Shown: positions 13,216 to 24,450 of the stretch, piece after piece
Position numbering within the stretch: the first letter of the stretch is position 1
Layout: each line of letters begins with the position of its first letter
Assembly (NCBI GenBank): GCA_964017065.1
Contig: OZ024783.1
Span: 6,676,093 to 6,740,092, forward strand
DNA length: 64,000 bases
Direction of reading: 5' to 3'
Source of the DNA: Haliclona indistincta
Lineage: Eukaryota; Porifera; Demospongiae; Haplosclerida; Chalinidae
Translations under genes and position numbers: made by a program
Notes under the pieces: generated by a model
What the model saw: the letters and a program-made list of their open reading frames with translations, nothing else
Database searches by the model: none
Told to the model about the DNA's origin: nothing

Positions 13216-13597
13216 CAAACGAATGAAGGAGATCTAATCGACTGCTCACAAATTCACGAACTGTAAGGATTGGACGATTTTCAGGAGTACATGTAGCAAT
13301 GTCATTTGGTGAAGTCAGGACAACAAGTTTTGATCGCAAAGAAACATAATCAGGTTTCGAATTTGTGAAGCAGTCGAAAACATACAATGTAGTTGATTCA
13401 GAAAGTAGAGGGCGTATTACTTGCCGAAACTCACTTGAGCTCTTATGACTTGTTACGACCACCTTCATTGAATCAAGTAGGAAGCAATAGTAATCTCCTT
13501 CCAAACACATGACAAGTGTTCCGGTCACATGATCATATTCTTTGATGAAGAGGATCCAGCATGACTTGCTGACCTGCTTAGCAAGGAGCAGCGACAA
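13175..13597 (-). pseudogene. fragment resembling a Crinkler/RHS-type P-loop NTPase
   Basis: This open minus-strand stretch of 140 residues contains LAKQVSKSCW, a strand pair ending FLLDS, then TTLYVFDCFTNSKPD followed by KLVVLTSPND. The spacing of a YVFD strand and a VVLTSPN strand resembles the region after Walker A in Crinkler/RHS-type NTPases, known from oomycetes, fungi and some other eukaryotes. No Walker A is present upstream; the expected place holds unrelated sequence. A partial copy at 16260-16440 has lost most of the middle. The family assignment is inference from a weak motif pattern; a sponge-specific family is the main alternative. Confidence 0.35.
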
Positions 13598-14150
13598 GAC
13601 AAATTGACTCTTGTTAATAGTTTAGTTCAGAGAAGAGAAAAGAGACAAGAGTTCATTGGATTTGCTAATGTAGATTGTCGCAAGAACAGGAGCTTGCAGT
13701 TATTGAGCGTTTGGTGGTCCACCTGAAGGAGCTCGAATAGGTTGTTGAACGTTGGGCGGACCTACAAGAACAGGAGCTTGAATAGGTCGTTGTTGAAGGA
13801 TGAGTGGTCCATCACCGGAGCTCCATCACCCATCATTACTCCAAAATATCATAGCAGTAGCACCAATAACAAGAATTATGACATAAACAAGATAACGCCA
13901 AAAATATTCCTTCAGAATAACTTTTCCAATACTGACGATACGACTTTGAATGACCATTATAAAATAAATACTATTCTGACATTGGAAGCGATATAGAACA
14001 TTTTTTCACGACATGATTGTGAAGACCATCAAATTTCTCTCTTCTTACCATGGGAAAATTGTAGATTTGCTTCGCCACACGTTGTAGTGCTTGAGAAGAG
14101 GAAATGTTAATCGGTCGACCTTCAGATCGATGTTACTCATTTCCCTCCAT

Positions 14151-14420
14151 CTAATCGTCTCCTTGATTCCTTTTGATTTTCTGGAACTTATCTACCATGA
14201 GATGACTGAGAAGGAAGATAAGGCAGTTTTCAAGCACAATCTCATCATTCTCTTCGCTGACGGCATACGAACAAACAAGAACTGAGTGTCTTCTTATCAC
14301 AAGATCAGGCGATCCAACAAATAAGAATACTTTCCTATAACAATTCGGTAGTTCCAGACCAAAATTTAAAAAGTTAGTCAATAAGGAAAAATTAAAAGTT
14401 GGAAGAATATTGGACTTCAA
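14151..14420 (-). pseudogene. copy I of a conserved minus-strand exon, truncated
   Basis: The minus strand encodes LNFGLELPNCYRKVFLFVG, SPDLVIRRHSVLVC and SYAVSEENDEIVLENCLIF. The longer copy at 17420-17848 has nearly the same residues, so the frame has been maintained across the duplication. Here the frame breaks shortly after FLLSHLMVD because a short segment present in copy II is missing. The family is not recognised. A restriction-endonuclease-like core (PDLVI then a second strand) is conceivable but the usual E-x-K pair is not evident. Confidence 0.4.
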
Positions 14421-15142
14421 ACATGGCTTATGTAGCTCCTTCTGTGATTCAGTTTGTGAAATAAATTCAAACCAGTTGTGTTTACAATCTAATAGTGTTT
14501 GACCTCAAAACGATCAATGAAGGAAAAGGAACATGGGGAATTCTTTCTTCGATTGTTCACTTACATGTTTCACTTGCTTGTTGCAATGTGTTTATCTCCT
14601 TGACATTTATCTTGGGAAAAAAATTTAAACTTGAACACACAGTACCATAGTATGCTCCAGATTGGGCTGTTGTGATGATTTCTGCTTGAAAATGTGTTTA
14701 ACAAGCTCTTCGCAGGATGGTTCAGACATTGGTCTTTCAAATTAGGAAGCGTCTTGTGCTGGACACAAACTGTTGCTCTGTGTCAGGTTCTTATTAATAC
14801 ACAGCATACTATAATGAGATTGAAAGAAGTGGGCAGCGTATGGTTTTTCAGTTGATGTAATCAGTGTATTTATCAACTGCATTAAGTAAACACTGTTGAT
14901 GATCTTCAAAAAGTGTAGTTGTGACAATTATTGTTTGAGTCAAGTGCTTAGCTGCACTAGTCATTTGAAAGATGTGAAGTGTATTATTGTCACCAAGAAG
15001 AAAAGAATCAACATCGTGATCCTTCCATCAACTACCAATCCGGTCGGTCGGTTTGTCAACGTGGATTGCGGATACCTTTCCTCGGAATAACGGAATAATA
15101 ATTTTGTCAAGACCAGGAGAAGGTTTTGGTCCTCCTTATACT

Positions 15143-15568
15143 TCAAGTGTGGTATCCACCAGGCAATTGAGCTTTGACTAGGTGGAGCAGCCTGGGATAG
15201 ACAACAATCTTACATTCAGTGTTGCACAAATGAAGCTGGTACTCGACTGACCCTACATTTTGATTAAGCATAGGTACTTGAGCACCTTGACTATTTCGGC
15301 CAATGTCGAAGTACAAGTGTGGTAAGTAGAATAGTAAGAGTTCAGACTTGACCAAATAAAGTACTTTGGGCACCATATATTTGGTGTAGAATTCCATACC
15401 AAGCATTGCTTGTTGTTGCGGGTGCCAAAGGCCAATCATCTGTTCATTGTGTTGCGCTCGAGCAGTGGTGTTGTCGCCATCAACAGTGCTCTCACCACGG
15501 GGCGTTGGCATATGTTGTGTCATCCTTAGGTGTGGTTTTATTGACATGAAGCATGCGATCAGCATCAT
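15143..15568 (-). CDS. unidentified minus-strand ORF, 141 codons
   Basis: One of the longer open frames in the duplicated block. It has a low-complexity start rich in Met, Thr and Gln, and a middle part with alternating hydrophobic strands (KVLYLVKSELLLFYLPHLY). Part of it recurs near 19340-19440 without the open frame. No domain is recognised and no clear splice sites flank it, so coding status is doubtful. Confidence 0.25.
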   Translation of the reverse strand: MMLIACFMSIKPHLRMTQHMPTPRGESTVDGDNTTARAQHNEQMIGLWHPQQQAMLGMEFYTKYMVPKVLYLVKSELLLFYLPHLYFDIGRNSQGAQVPMLNQNVGSVEYQLHLCNTECKIVVYPRLLHLVKAQLPGGYHT

Positions 15569-15639
15569 AACAATAATTATGATAATTTTTACCTTTGGTT
15601 TTTTGACAATTGCATATAGTGGACTGTCAGTTTTAGGTG

Positions 15640-16030
15640 TGGTTTTCTAAGGGGCATTCTCTTAAAGAGTCCATTCGAGCAAACTCAGAAAATCTTTCAA
15701 ATGAGACAGAATTCACATCGTAAAGATTTACTTTTAAGTGTACTACTTCTGAGGGTTTGTTTCCTTCAACCTCATTCGTGCTCTGTCCTAGCTTCGGCAA
15801 GAAATAGGTCAGGCTGGTATATTGCTAAAGAAACTTGCAGAAAATCAGAAATTGTGTCAATAACGGAGGTTTTGAGCACGCTTGCTTCCATAGCGGAGAG
15901 AGAGAATGAGAATAATTGGGGCGAAAAAGTTTTGTTAAACTGGTGGTATTCGGATCTGCAGGTGTTCCTGACCTGTAAAGGAGTGTCCTGCGCCAAAAGA
16001 CAAGACAGGCTACTTAGGTCCATCTTTTAA
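15640..16030. repeat. duplicated block shared with 19470-19720
   Basis: The stretch from TTCTAAGG through GCTAAAGAAAC recurs at 19470-19710 with a few differences. Frames on both strands are open in places. The minus-strand reading (NEVEGNKPSEVVHLKVNLY, followed by FERFSEFARMDSLR) looks the more protein-like and resembles the acidic end at 13018. The plus-strand ORFs are probably shadows. Confidence 0.5.
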
Positions 16031-16439
16031 TATCAGAGGCACCAGACACTGCAAATGGAGCTTTACTTCTTCAGTCGAAGGCACATGTTGTTTGTAAGAT
16101 ATTTTAAATAGATAATGGCAATATAATTTATAGAGAGTATTGAATGCCATATGGCCCATACAAACACAGTAACATGACGGACACGTGAGAAACTTGACGT
16201 AGCGCCTATTTGCACCATTACTGATGGATAGTATTGATGGGTAACGTAGCTTGTTGCTCAAACGAATGAAGGAGATCTAATCTACTGCTCACAAATTCAT
16301 GAACTGTAAGGATAGGACGATTTTCAGGAGTACATGTAGCAATGTCATTTCAAACACATGACAAGTGTTCCGGTCACATGATCATATTCTATGATGAAGA
16401 AGATCCAGCATCTCTACCACCGGTTCTTTGATGTACCGC

Positions 16440-16868
16440 TCATTGACATTCAGTCTGGATTTCCTCATTTCCACTTGAATTGAGGAATTCGACTACTTTT
16501 GAACACGCATCTGTATGTGTTAAGTGTGTCCCCTGTGAGATACCCAGTAGAGATTGTATTGTATATTTAGGTACTCCACATTGACTAATTTGTTGGATGT
16601 TCTCTTTCAAATGGTATAATCGTTGTGCAGTTGCTGGTGAATTGCTCATCACAGAAGAATTTATGTCTGGCAGGGTTACTTTGAAGCTCGATTTAACCCA
16701 ATCATTTGGGGAGAGCCGACGTCTGCTAAGTACGGTATCCAAACTAGAGGTTGTCATGTTAACAAGAGAGTAACAAATAAAGAAGTAGGATGGTGGAGAG
16801 ACAGCAGGTTGACAATACAAGGAGCTAGAATTGGGGGAAAGAAAAGACAGAAAGTAAAAATTATGCAA
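16440..16868 (-). CDS. unidentified minus-strand ORF unique to copy II
   Basis: The frame is open for 142 codons. From an internal Met (MTTSSLDTVLSRRR) it reads as a soluble, helical protein of about 105 residues with HLKENIQQISQCG and a C-terminal EFLNSSGNEEIQTE. It ends at a stop just before the fragment related to 18475-18699 (IKEPVVEMLDLLHH). It may be an internal exon of the duplicated minus-strand family. No known domain is recognised. Confidence 0.3.
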   Translation of the reverse strand: MHNFYFLSFLSPNSSSLYCQPAVSPPSYFFICYSLVNMTTSSLDTVLSRRRLSPNDWVKSSFKVTLPDINSSVMSNSPATAQRLYHLKENIQQISQCGVPKYTIQSLLGISQGTHLTHTDACSKVVEFLNSSGNEEIQTECQ

Positions 16869-17016
16869 TCAAAAGGTTTAGAAATTACTAGGAAGTGGGG
16901 CTTAAACTAGCCTTGTCACCAGGCTCCACCCTCTCGCAAATTTTGTTCTGACAGTGAGCCTGGTCTCTAATCTCGCGTGACATAGACAGAGAATTAGTGA
17001 GCGTGGGCAGGATAGC

Positions 17017-17388
17017 TCAACATGCCGACGCACCACGTACACTGCAAGTGCAGACTGTACGTTTGTACCAGTATGTGAGTACAGACTCGATTATACTTGC
17101 TAACAGCAACTTAACAGCTTGTTCGCGATTGCGTGTGCCATGCACTTGGACTTCTTCCTTTAGCCACACCTCTTCATTAACAAGCTTATTAAGGTGGTCC
17201 ATCACCGGATCTTTGATGTAAAACTTACTCCAAAATATCATAGCAGTAGCACCAATAACAAGAATTATGACATACACAAGATAACGGCAAACATTACACC
17301 TCAGACGTTCGGTTGAATAACTACTCCAATACCTACATGTAACTACTGACAATACGACTTTGAATGACCATTCTAAAATAACTACCAA
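17017..17388 (-). CDS. minus-strand ORF with one predicted membrane segment
   Basis: The frame is open for 123 codons. A hydrophobic run YLVYVIILVIGATAMIFW is followed by FYIKDPVMDHLNKL and an amphipathic helix-like stretch with many charged residues. It lies directly 3' of 17420-17848 on the minus strand and could belong to the same gene. The shorter IKDPVVEMLDLL stretch at 18699-18650 is a relative. Function unknown. Confidence 0.3.
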   Translation of the reverse strand: MVVILEWSFKVVLSVVTCRYWSSYSTERLRCNVCRYLVYVIILVIGATAMIFWSKFYIKDPVMDHLNKLVNEEVWLKEEVQVHGTRNREQAVKLLLASIIESVLTYWYKRTVCTCSVRGASAC

Positions 17389-17419
17389 TCAGACTTTGGA
17401 ACCGATATAGAACATTTTT

Positions 17420-17848
17420 TCACGACATGATTGTGAAGACCATCAAATTTCTCTCCTCTAACCATGGGAAAATTGTAGATAAGCTTTGCCACACGTTGTA
17501 GTACTCGAGTAGAGGAAACGTTAATCGGTTGACCTTCAGATCGATGTGACTGATTTCCCTCCACTTTCTAATCATCTCCTTGATTCCTTTTGATTTTCCG
17601 GAACTTATTGGACCATCATCTACCATGAGATGACTGAGAAGGAAGATAAGGCAGTTTTCAAGCACAATCTCTTCATTCTCTTCGCTGACGGCATACGAAC
17701 AAACAAGAACTGAGTGTCTTCTTATCACAAGATCAGGCGATCCAACAAATAAGAACACTTTCCTATAACAATTCGGTAGTTCCAGACCAAAATTTAAAAA
17801 GTTGGTCATTAATGAAAAATTAAAAGTTATAAGAATATTGGACTTCAA
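17420..17848 (-). pseudogene. copy II of the conserved minus-strand exon
   Basis: The open frame of 142 codons has the same core as 14151-14420 (LNFGLELPNCYRKVFLF, GSPDLVIRR, ENCLIFLLSHLMVD). It continues into a basic stretch (KGIKEMIRKWREISH) and a C-terminal part (LLEYYNVWQSLSTIFPWLEE). Near-identity of the amino acids between copies argues for past selection. The neighbouring parts are broken, so it is classed as a fragment of a decayed duplicated gene. Confidence 0.4.
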
Positions 17849-18399
17849 GCATGGCTTATGTAGCTCTTTCTGTGATTCAGTTTGTGAAATAAATTCAAAC
17901 CAGTTGTGTTTGCAATCTAAAAGTGTTTGACCTCAAAACGATCAATGAAGGAAAAGGAAGATGAGGAATTCTTTCTTCGATTGTTCACTTACCTGTTTCA
18001 CTTGCTTGTTGCGATGTGTTTATCTCTTGACATTTATCTTGGGGAAAAAATTTAAACTTGAACACACAGTACCAGAGCATGCTCCAGATTGGGCTGTTGT
18101 GATGATTTCTGCTTGAAAATGTGTTTAACAAGCTCTTCGCAGGATGGTTCAGACATTGGTCTTTCAAATTAGGAAGCGTCTTGTGCTGGACACAAAATGT
18201 TGCTCTGTGTCAGGTTCTTATTAATACACAGCATACTATAATGAGATTGAAAGAAGTAGGCATCATATGGTTTTCCAGTTGATGTAATCAGTGTATTTAT
18301 CCACTGCATTAAGTAAACACTGTTGATAATCTTCAAAAAGTGTGGTTGTGACAATTATTGTTCTTCCATCAATCTGGTCGGTCGGTTTGTAGACCATTT

Positions 18400-19010
18400 A
18401 TATTTTATAGAGAGTATTGAATATATGGTCCATACGGTCACGTGAGAAAATTGACGTAGCCCTTATTAGCACCATTACTGATGGATAGTATTGATGGGTA
18501 ACGTAGCTTGTTGTTCAAACGAATGAAGGAGATCTAATCGACTGCTCACAAATTCATGAACTATAATGGATAGGACGATTTTCAGGAGTACATGTAGCAA
18601 TGTCATTTCAAACACATGACAAGTGTTCCGGTCACCAGATGATATTCTGTGATGAAGAAGATCCAGCATCTCTACCACCGGATCTTTGATGTACTCCAAA
18701 ATATTATAGCAGAATTATGAAGATAACGACCAAACATTGTACCAATATTCCACCAGACGTTCGGTTGAGTGACTACTCCAATACCTACCTACTGACGATA
18801 CGTCTTGAATTACTGTTCTCTAATCTGACTTTGGAACCGATATAGAACATTTTTTCACGACATGATTGTGAAGACCATCAAATTTCTCTCCTAACTATGG
18901 GAAAATTGTAGATATGCTTCACCACATGTTGTAGTACTTGAGAAGAAGAAACGTCAATCAGTCGACCTTTCAGATCGATGTGACCGATTTCCCTATCGCC
19001 TCGTACGAAG
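18400..19010. repeat. segmental duplication, copy III (partial)
   Basis: Third, shortest copy of the 13000-15160 block. It keeps the segment around the IKDPVVEMLDLLHH coding stretch (minus strand, 18475-18699) and the piece around 18840-18990, with the middle deleted. No intact ORF. Confidence 0.7.
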
Positions 19011-19701
19011 CTACAGCAATTATTATAGAGTTTTTGAAATTCTTTTCATCATTTCTTTTTCTACTAATTGCATTTTTTCCTTTTTTTCTGTGTGTACAGG
19101 CAAAAATAGATAAACTCTCAAAAAGGGAATATGGGATGCCCCTTGGGTATACATGTTAGAACTATACATGTACAATGATTTGTTAGGACTGCGTACCGGC
19201 AAAGGCTCAATGATCGTTGCCTCTTCACCTATTGAAAACGAAAGGTCCTTTTTAGAGTGTAGAATCATAAAATAACACGATATAATTTCCTTCCTGCTTA
19301 GCCTCATATGATGCTACAGCAATTAATAAACTATTTCGGCCAATGGGGCGTTGGCATATGTTGTTTCATCCTTAGGTGTGGTTTTATTGACATGAAGCAT
19401 GCGATCAGCATCATAACAATAATTATGATAATTTTTTACCTTTGGTTTTTTGACAATTGCATATAGTGGACTGTCAGTTTAGGTGTGGTTTTCTAAGGAG
19501 CATTCTCTTAAAGAGTCTACTCGAGCAGACTCAGAAAATCTTTCAAATGAAACAGAATTTGCATCGTGAAGATTTACTTTTAAGTGTACTACTTCTGAGG
19601 GTTCGTTTTCTTCAACCTCATTTGTGCTCTGTCCTAGCTTCGGCAAGATATAGGTCAGGCTGGTATATTGCTAAAGAAACATGCAGAAAATCAGGATTTA
19701 A

Positions 19702-19896
19702 AGGAATTTAAAGGAATTGATCCTTTTATGTCGGGATGATCAGTCTTTTGAGCCAGGTACCATCCCAGATCTTGCAGGGGAATTTTTCAAAAGGAGGATT
19801 GAATACGATCATGTATTGCGTACCGGCAAAGGCTCAATGATAATTGCTTCTTGGCCACGTGAAAACGAAAGGTCCTGTTTCACAACTATTGCATGA
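19702..19896 (+). CDS. protein-like plus-strand ORF, unidentified
   Basis: The frame is open between stops and encodes about 64 residues: LKELILLCRDDQSFEPG, then IPDLAGEFFKRRIEYDHV, then LRTGKGSMIIASWPRENERS. A partial copy at 19185-19250 preserves LRTGKGSMIVASSP with synonymous-looking changes, which suggests real coding descent. There is no good start codon; it is probably an exon or exon remnant. GTGKGS is not a convincing P-loop. Confidence 0.3.
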   Translation, partial: RNLKELILLCRDDQSFEPGTIPDLAGEFFKRRIEYDHVLRTGKGSMIIASWPRENERSCFTTIA

Positions 19897-20164
19897 CTTC
19901 AGTGGGAATGCTGACGTATCGAACTTCCTAATTTTCACATATACGTCAACAGGTGAGACAAAAAATCCAGATCTTGGAAAAAGTCCAGGAGTTGTTTCTT
20001 TCTGACAACTAAGCCTCCTGTTTTTTTCTGATAAAAATACGCGATCTTAAATAGCCCTCTTGATAGCAACTTCCTTGGAATTAACTACTTGTTCATAATC
20101 AATCCTAGGTGGAAGCCTTACTCTCTTCAGTGCCGCATCCTTGCCTTTCCACTGCCCATGATGT

Positions 20165-20260
20165 ACAACACTAAACTACCTTTATACATTTATCAAGAGA
20201 TATAGCTCTTCAGTGTCTCTGTATCCACCCCATAGGTACAGGTTACTGCCAGCAGCGGTC
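20165..20260. repeat. solo copy of the array-border dispersed repeat
   Basis: Matches the module at 4165-4400 and 12325-12560. It is preceded by a block (20050-20165) repeated at 23716-23835, so the two loci share a duplicated segment of about 200 bp. Confidence 0.65.
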
Positions 20261-21920
20261 AATCCGGTCGGTTGGTTTGTTAGCACGGATAGTAAATACC
20301 TCTTGTTCCTCCATGAGTGCCCTCGGAATAACGGTATCTAGCTCCAAGCATTGTACTTATTGCTTGCGGTCGATCGTTAAGAAAAATATTTGCTGAGATT
20401 CGAATTCAAGTTTCATTGGTAGTTATAGCATTGATCAAGTAGCTTTGCAACCACCTACCTTCTGATTTGGTCAGTTTGTTCGCGCGGATTGTGGATACCT
20501 TTCGTTCCTCCACGAGTGCCCTCGGAATTACTATATCTAGCTCCAAGCATTGTACTTATTGCTTGTGGTCGACTGTTGGGAAAACTTTCGCTGGAGCTTC
20601 GAATTCAAGTTTCGTTGGTAGCTATAATGTTGATCAAATAGCTTTGCACCAGCCATCTTCTGAATTGGTCAGTATGTTCGCGCGGATTATGGATACCTTT
20701 CATTTCTCCATTAGTGCCCTCGGAATAACAGTATCTAGCTCCAAGCATTGTACAATGTACATATTGCTTGTGGTCGACCGTTGGGAAAACTTTGGCTAGA
20801 GCTTCCATTGATTCGAATTTAAGTTTCGTCAGTAGCTATAGCGTTGATCAAGTAGCAGCTATCTTTTGAATTGGATACCTTTTTTGGAAAGATTACAATG
20901 GTTGTTATACAAGTTTTATTGTTTATAAATGTATTATGCTCTTGTTTCACTTGCTTGATTATCTCTTGACTTGAGCCTATCAATCTTGGAAAAAAGTATA
21001 TCAATCTTTAACACACAGTACCAGATTATGCTCTAGACTAGGCTGTTGTGATGATTTCTTCACCTTGTCAAGACCAGGAGATTTTTTTGATTGCGGCATA
21101 CACAGTTTTGTGATGACTAGGAAGAGGTTTTGGTCCTTCTTGTATATCCATTACTTCAGCATATGTTGGTGTGGTCTTCTTCACATGAAGCATGTGATCA
21201 GCATCATAACACAATAATTATTACCTCAATAGCTGATAAAAATTATATAACAATCTCTTTGCTTGATGGTTCAGACATTTTTTTGCCTTTCAAAGTAGGA
21301 AGCTTCTGTGCTAGACACAAACTGTTGTGCTGTGTCAGGCTCTTGTTAATTCACAGTATTACTATAATGAGAAGCGGGAATCGTATGGTTTTCTAGTTGA
21401 TGTAATCAGTGAAATTATCAACTGCATTAACTCCAGCAGTTGAAATGTTATAGTGAGTAACTGATTCCACTTTTACCTTATCTCTGTTTTTTTTTGCCAT
21501 TCCAAAGGACCAGTCAAGAGAATTTGTGAGTAAGAATGCTACGTATTCCTCTTGAACACTGTTGATGATCTTCAATAAGAGTGTAGTCGTGGCAATTGTT
21601 CCAGTCAAGTGCTTAGCTGCACTAGTCATTTGGAAGTGTGAAGTGTATTATTGTCACCAAGAAGAAAAGAATCAACGTCATGATTCTTCCATCAACTACC
21701 AGTCCGGTCGGTCGGTTTGTTAGCATGGATTGTGGATACCTCTTGTTCCTCCATGAGTGCCCTCGGAATAACGGTATCTAGCTCTAAGCACTGTACATAT
21801 TGCTTGCGGTCGACTGCCGGGAAATCTTTCACTGAAGCTGCCATTGATTCGAATCAAAGTTTCGTCAATAGCTATAGTGTTGATCAAGTAGCCTTGCAGT
21901 TGGCTATCTTCTGAATTGGA
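20260..21920. repeat. four copies of a ~200-bp coding-like block
   Basis: Blocks around 20260-20460, 20465-20665, 20670-20880 and 21700-21920 share CCTCGGAATAACGGTATCTA and AAGTTTCGTNNNTAGCTATA stretches. On the minus strand each reads in part as LQSYLINAIATDET followed by a segment with FPTVDRKQYV, suggesting a duplicated exon. Frames are shifted between copies and contain stops. The sequence between 20880 and 21700 carries pieces of the 14740-15000 block. The family is unknown. Confidence 0.6.
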
Positions 21921-22300
21921 TACCTTTTCTAGTAACTTTCACCAGTTGTCTCCTTAAAACTTTCTATGTATAGAAAAAGTGGGATATTTGTTATAAATAC
22001 TATAGTTTAAAGTTGAACTTACCATATAAATTATGTGAAGCTCTCAATTTCTTCTGACACTAAACAAACCACAAAAACGCCCTCTTTGAATGATCCAAAG
22101 CCAAAAACAATCGTACTCACCTTATATTAAAAGGTGTAAGTGAAAGAATAGAAAAACAAATTTAACCTTTCAACATTAGAATTTATAACCATCTTTAATA
22201 ACGCAATGTGTTTACACTAATAATTCCGTCATGTATGTCTTTACACCTATACATACCAGTACGATGACTTCTTGCTCGATGAATTTTGAGATCTTTGCTC
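21920..22300. other. no gene recognised
   Basis: AT-rich single-copy-looking sequence without ORFs of note or obvious repeats. Confidence 0.5.
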
Positions 22301-23130
22301 TCATTAGTAATCGAAATTTCATCATTAGTTCTGAGTTCCTGACAATTTGTGGTACAGTTGAACCACTCAATGGAATTGTAGACTTCAAAGGGGCACGCTA
22401 GTACTGCCTCTTCTCCATCTGCTGCAGTATACTGTGTTGTGGGGTATACAGATGACTGAAGAACTTTGTATAATTCGTACTCAATGGTGTCATTCCCGAA
22501 AATATTTTTGCTAAGCAGGTATATATTCCTTCGATGTCTATACCAGAGTTCAGTAATGCAGCGAGATTTTCTTTGTTGATGTTCAAAGAATTGTCATGCC
22601 CCAAGGTGCTTCTGTTCCATTGAAAGTCCAAGTGATTCTTGGTTCAGGAATACCTTGGGCAACACAAGGAAGCCTTATATCTTGTCCTCTGACGAATCCA
22701 ATTTTTTGATACTTCGAACTTGAATGGATAACTGGTGGAACTGCATTATGCAAGTTGTGGAAAATGCATTGTTATCCATCATTTCTGCATTTTCTATTCT
22801 GGCGGTTAGCTAAAACTGGTATGTTCCACACTGGATGGAACGCAACACATTCCGAACAAACAGAAAATATTCCTGAGTCACATGTGGTATTTGAGCAGAA
22901 TTCAATTTTCTTACATCCTAAGAAGAAAGGCTCAAAGTTGTACTTAGCTACAATTTCACATACTTTCACAATTGCTGATGCTTGCATTATCAATGTTAAT
23001 GCAATTCATACGAACTGGTCCGTTGGTGTACGTACCACTCGTACAGTCAATATTAAGGGATGAACTATTCTCTGAAACAACTCCACCTTCAGGTGTAAAC
23101 ACTCTACTGAAGTAAGCTGGCTCACAGAAG
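22300..23130 (-). pseudogene. Ig/cysteine-rich receptor gene, copy A (decayed)
   Basis: In minus-strand order there is a stretch with RVFTPEGGVV and GTYTNGPVRMNC, then a GTATGT...TTCTTAG intron of about 46 bp. Next comes a cysteine-rich exon (CKKIEFC, CSECVAFHPVW, LANRQNRKCR). After an acceptor at a GCAG near 22742 an Ig exon follows: PPVIHSSSKYQ, DIRLPCVAQGIPEPRI and TWTFNGT, with the closing EGIYTC motif in another frame. The frameshift within the Ig domain marks decay. The family would be a cell-surface receptor; ligand and signalling part are unknown. Confidence 0.6.
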
Positions 23131-23216
23131 GTAACCACTGGCTGACAATCAGTGGGGGAAGAGTGAGAGGGAGGAGGAGAGATGCAATAGGCTGTAGAGA
23201 GAACTGAACTGGAGCC

Positions 23217-23236
23217 TGAGAGAGAGAGAGAGAGAG
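23217..23236. repeat. AG dinucleotide microsatellite
   Basis: About ten AG units followed by a looser GTGAG-rich tract to about 23285. It interrupts the upstream exon region of receptor copy A. Confidence 0.8.
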
Positions 23237-23299
23237 TGAGTTTGGGTGAGTGAATTGATGGGTGAGTGTGTAGTGAGTGAGTCATTGTTCTCAGACTCA

Positions 23300-23445
23300 C
23301 CAGGTGGTGTGATGGGGTAGTTATATCTGGAGAAGGAACAGATCCTGGTCTCATCGAGGTATAGGGCATGATTGCGACTTGCCGAGCTCGGGGCTCGGCC
23401 GCGCTCGAGGCTGATCGAGAGCTCGGGGCTTGCCGCGGATGACAT
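23300..23445 (-). CDS. possible exon upstream of receptor copy A
   Basis: The minus-strand frame starting with ATG at 23445 encodes about 48 residues (MSSAASPELSISLERG, later LDETRICSFSRYNYPITPP). It ends at a strong donor, CACCTG|GTGAGT. The GC content is higher than the surroundings. It may be a first exon of copy A or of a different gene. No domain is recognised. Confidence 0.3.
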
Positions 23446-23715
23446 CAGCGACTACTTGAAAAAAAGGTGAAACTTAGCATAAGCAATAGACAAAGCATCC
23501 AGCTAACCTTTACAGAATTACTAAACGTGCACGTGGCAGAAGGATAGCTGGAGTATTGCTGAATCTTGGGCGGAGTCGACCACATCTCTTGAGTGCCAAG
23601 TGCACAGTAAGATGAAAGTAGATTAAATTTGATGTCATGACCAAAAAAGCTATTTTGAATAGTTTAAGTTAGTTAGCAAAAAATAAGAAAGCAAAGCAAT
23701 GGAGTTCAGGTTGAA

Positions 23716-23925
23716 CCTCTTGATAGCAACTTCCTTTGGAATTAACTACTTGCTCACAATCAATCCTAGGTGGAAGCCTTACTCTCTTCAGTGCTACATC
23801 CTTGCCTTTCCACTGCCCACGTTGTATACAACACTGAAACTACCTTTATACATTTATCAAGAGATATAGCTCTTCAGTGTCTCTGTATCCACCCCATAGG
23901 TACAGGTTACTACCAGCAGCTAGAG
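23716..23925. repeat. duplicate of 20050-20260
   Basis: Nearly the same as 20050-20260, ending in the dispersed array-border repeat. No ORF. Confidence 0.65.
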
Positions 23926-24450
23926 CAATTAATCGATTTCCGGTCACCACGTATTTTCGGACACTGCCGCTTCTCTCTAGAAGAACGAGGGCTGCCGGCT
24001 GCAGTGGCAAATAGTAGTTCTGTGTTAGCTCGTTTGATATCCACTAGCTTTTGGAAGTACGTCTGCTCTGAGCATATTAGCGATGGATAAAAGCTGGCGT
24101 CCGAAGCAATGAAATGTCGGCCAAATTCATGTATATTCGGACACACGATTCCAGCTCATGCAGTTTTTAAGCTACGACGGAGCCATAGCATTATTATTAA
24201 ACACCTACCTTCGCAGTATTCAAAAAGTCAAAATAACAATCGCTGCAAAAAACTGGCGGAGACAGAGGTGCACGAACGCGTGCCTAATTGACTTAACCAA
24301 TAACCGGACAAGTTAAGTCACACTGCGGTGCACCAAAATGTCTTTGACTGCATAATGTGTTTCGGACAGTGAGTACAAAAGCAGCTGATTAATGATGAGA
24401 ATTGTTACAAAACGATTATGAGTGTCCAGCCTTGTGCTGCGAGCCTAAGT

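Larger units (their letters stand above)
13000..15160. repeat. segmental duplication, copy I
   Basis: Large parts of this segment recur in the same order at about 16180-18400 (copy II) and partly at 18400-19000 (copy III). Shared blocks include the GTTCAAACGAATGAAGG stretch, the minus-strand coding stretch at 14151-14420, and the block around 14740-14960. Copies differ by scattered substitutions and by block-sized gaps. Confidence 0.8.
16180..18400. repeat. segmental duplication, copy II
   Basis: Second copy of the block at 13000-15160. It retains the longest version of the conserved minus-strand exon (17420-17848). It has gained unique sequence at 16440-17200 and lost the centre of the NTPase-like fragment. 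Confidence 0.8.

Noticed and set aside
20467..20799. 110-codon plus-strand ORF with internal repeat
   Set aside because: The internal repeat comes from the ~200-bp DNA duplication; minus-strand reading is at least as protein-like and other copies break the plus frame.
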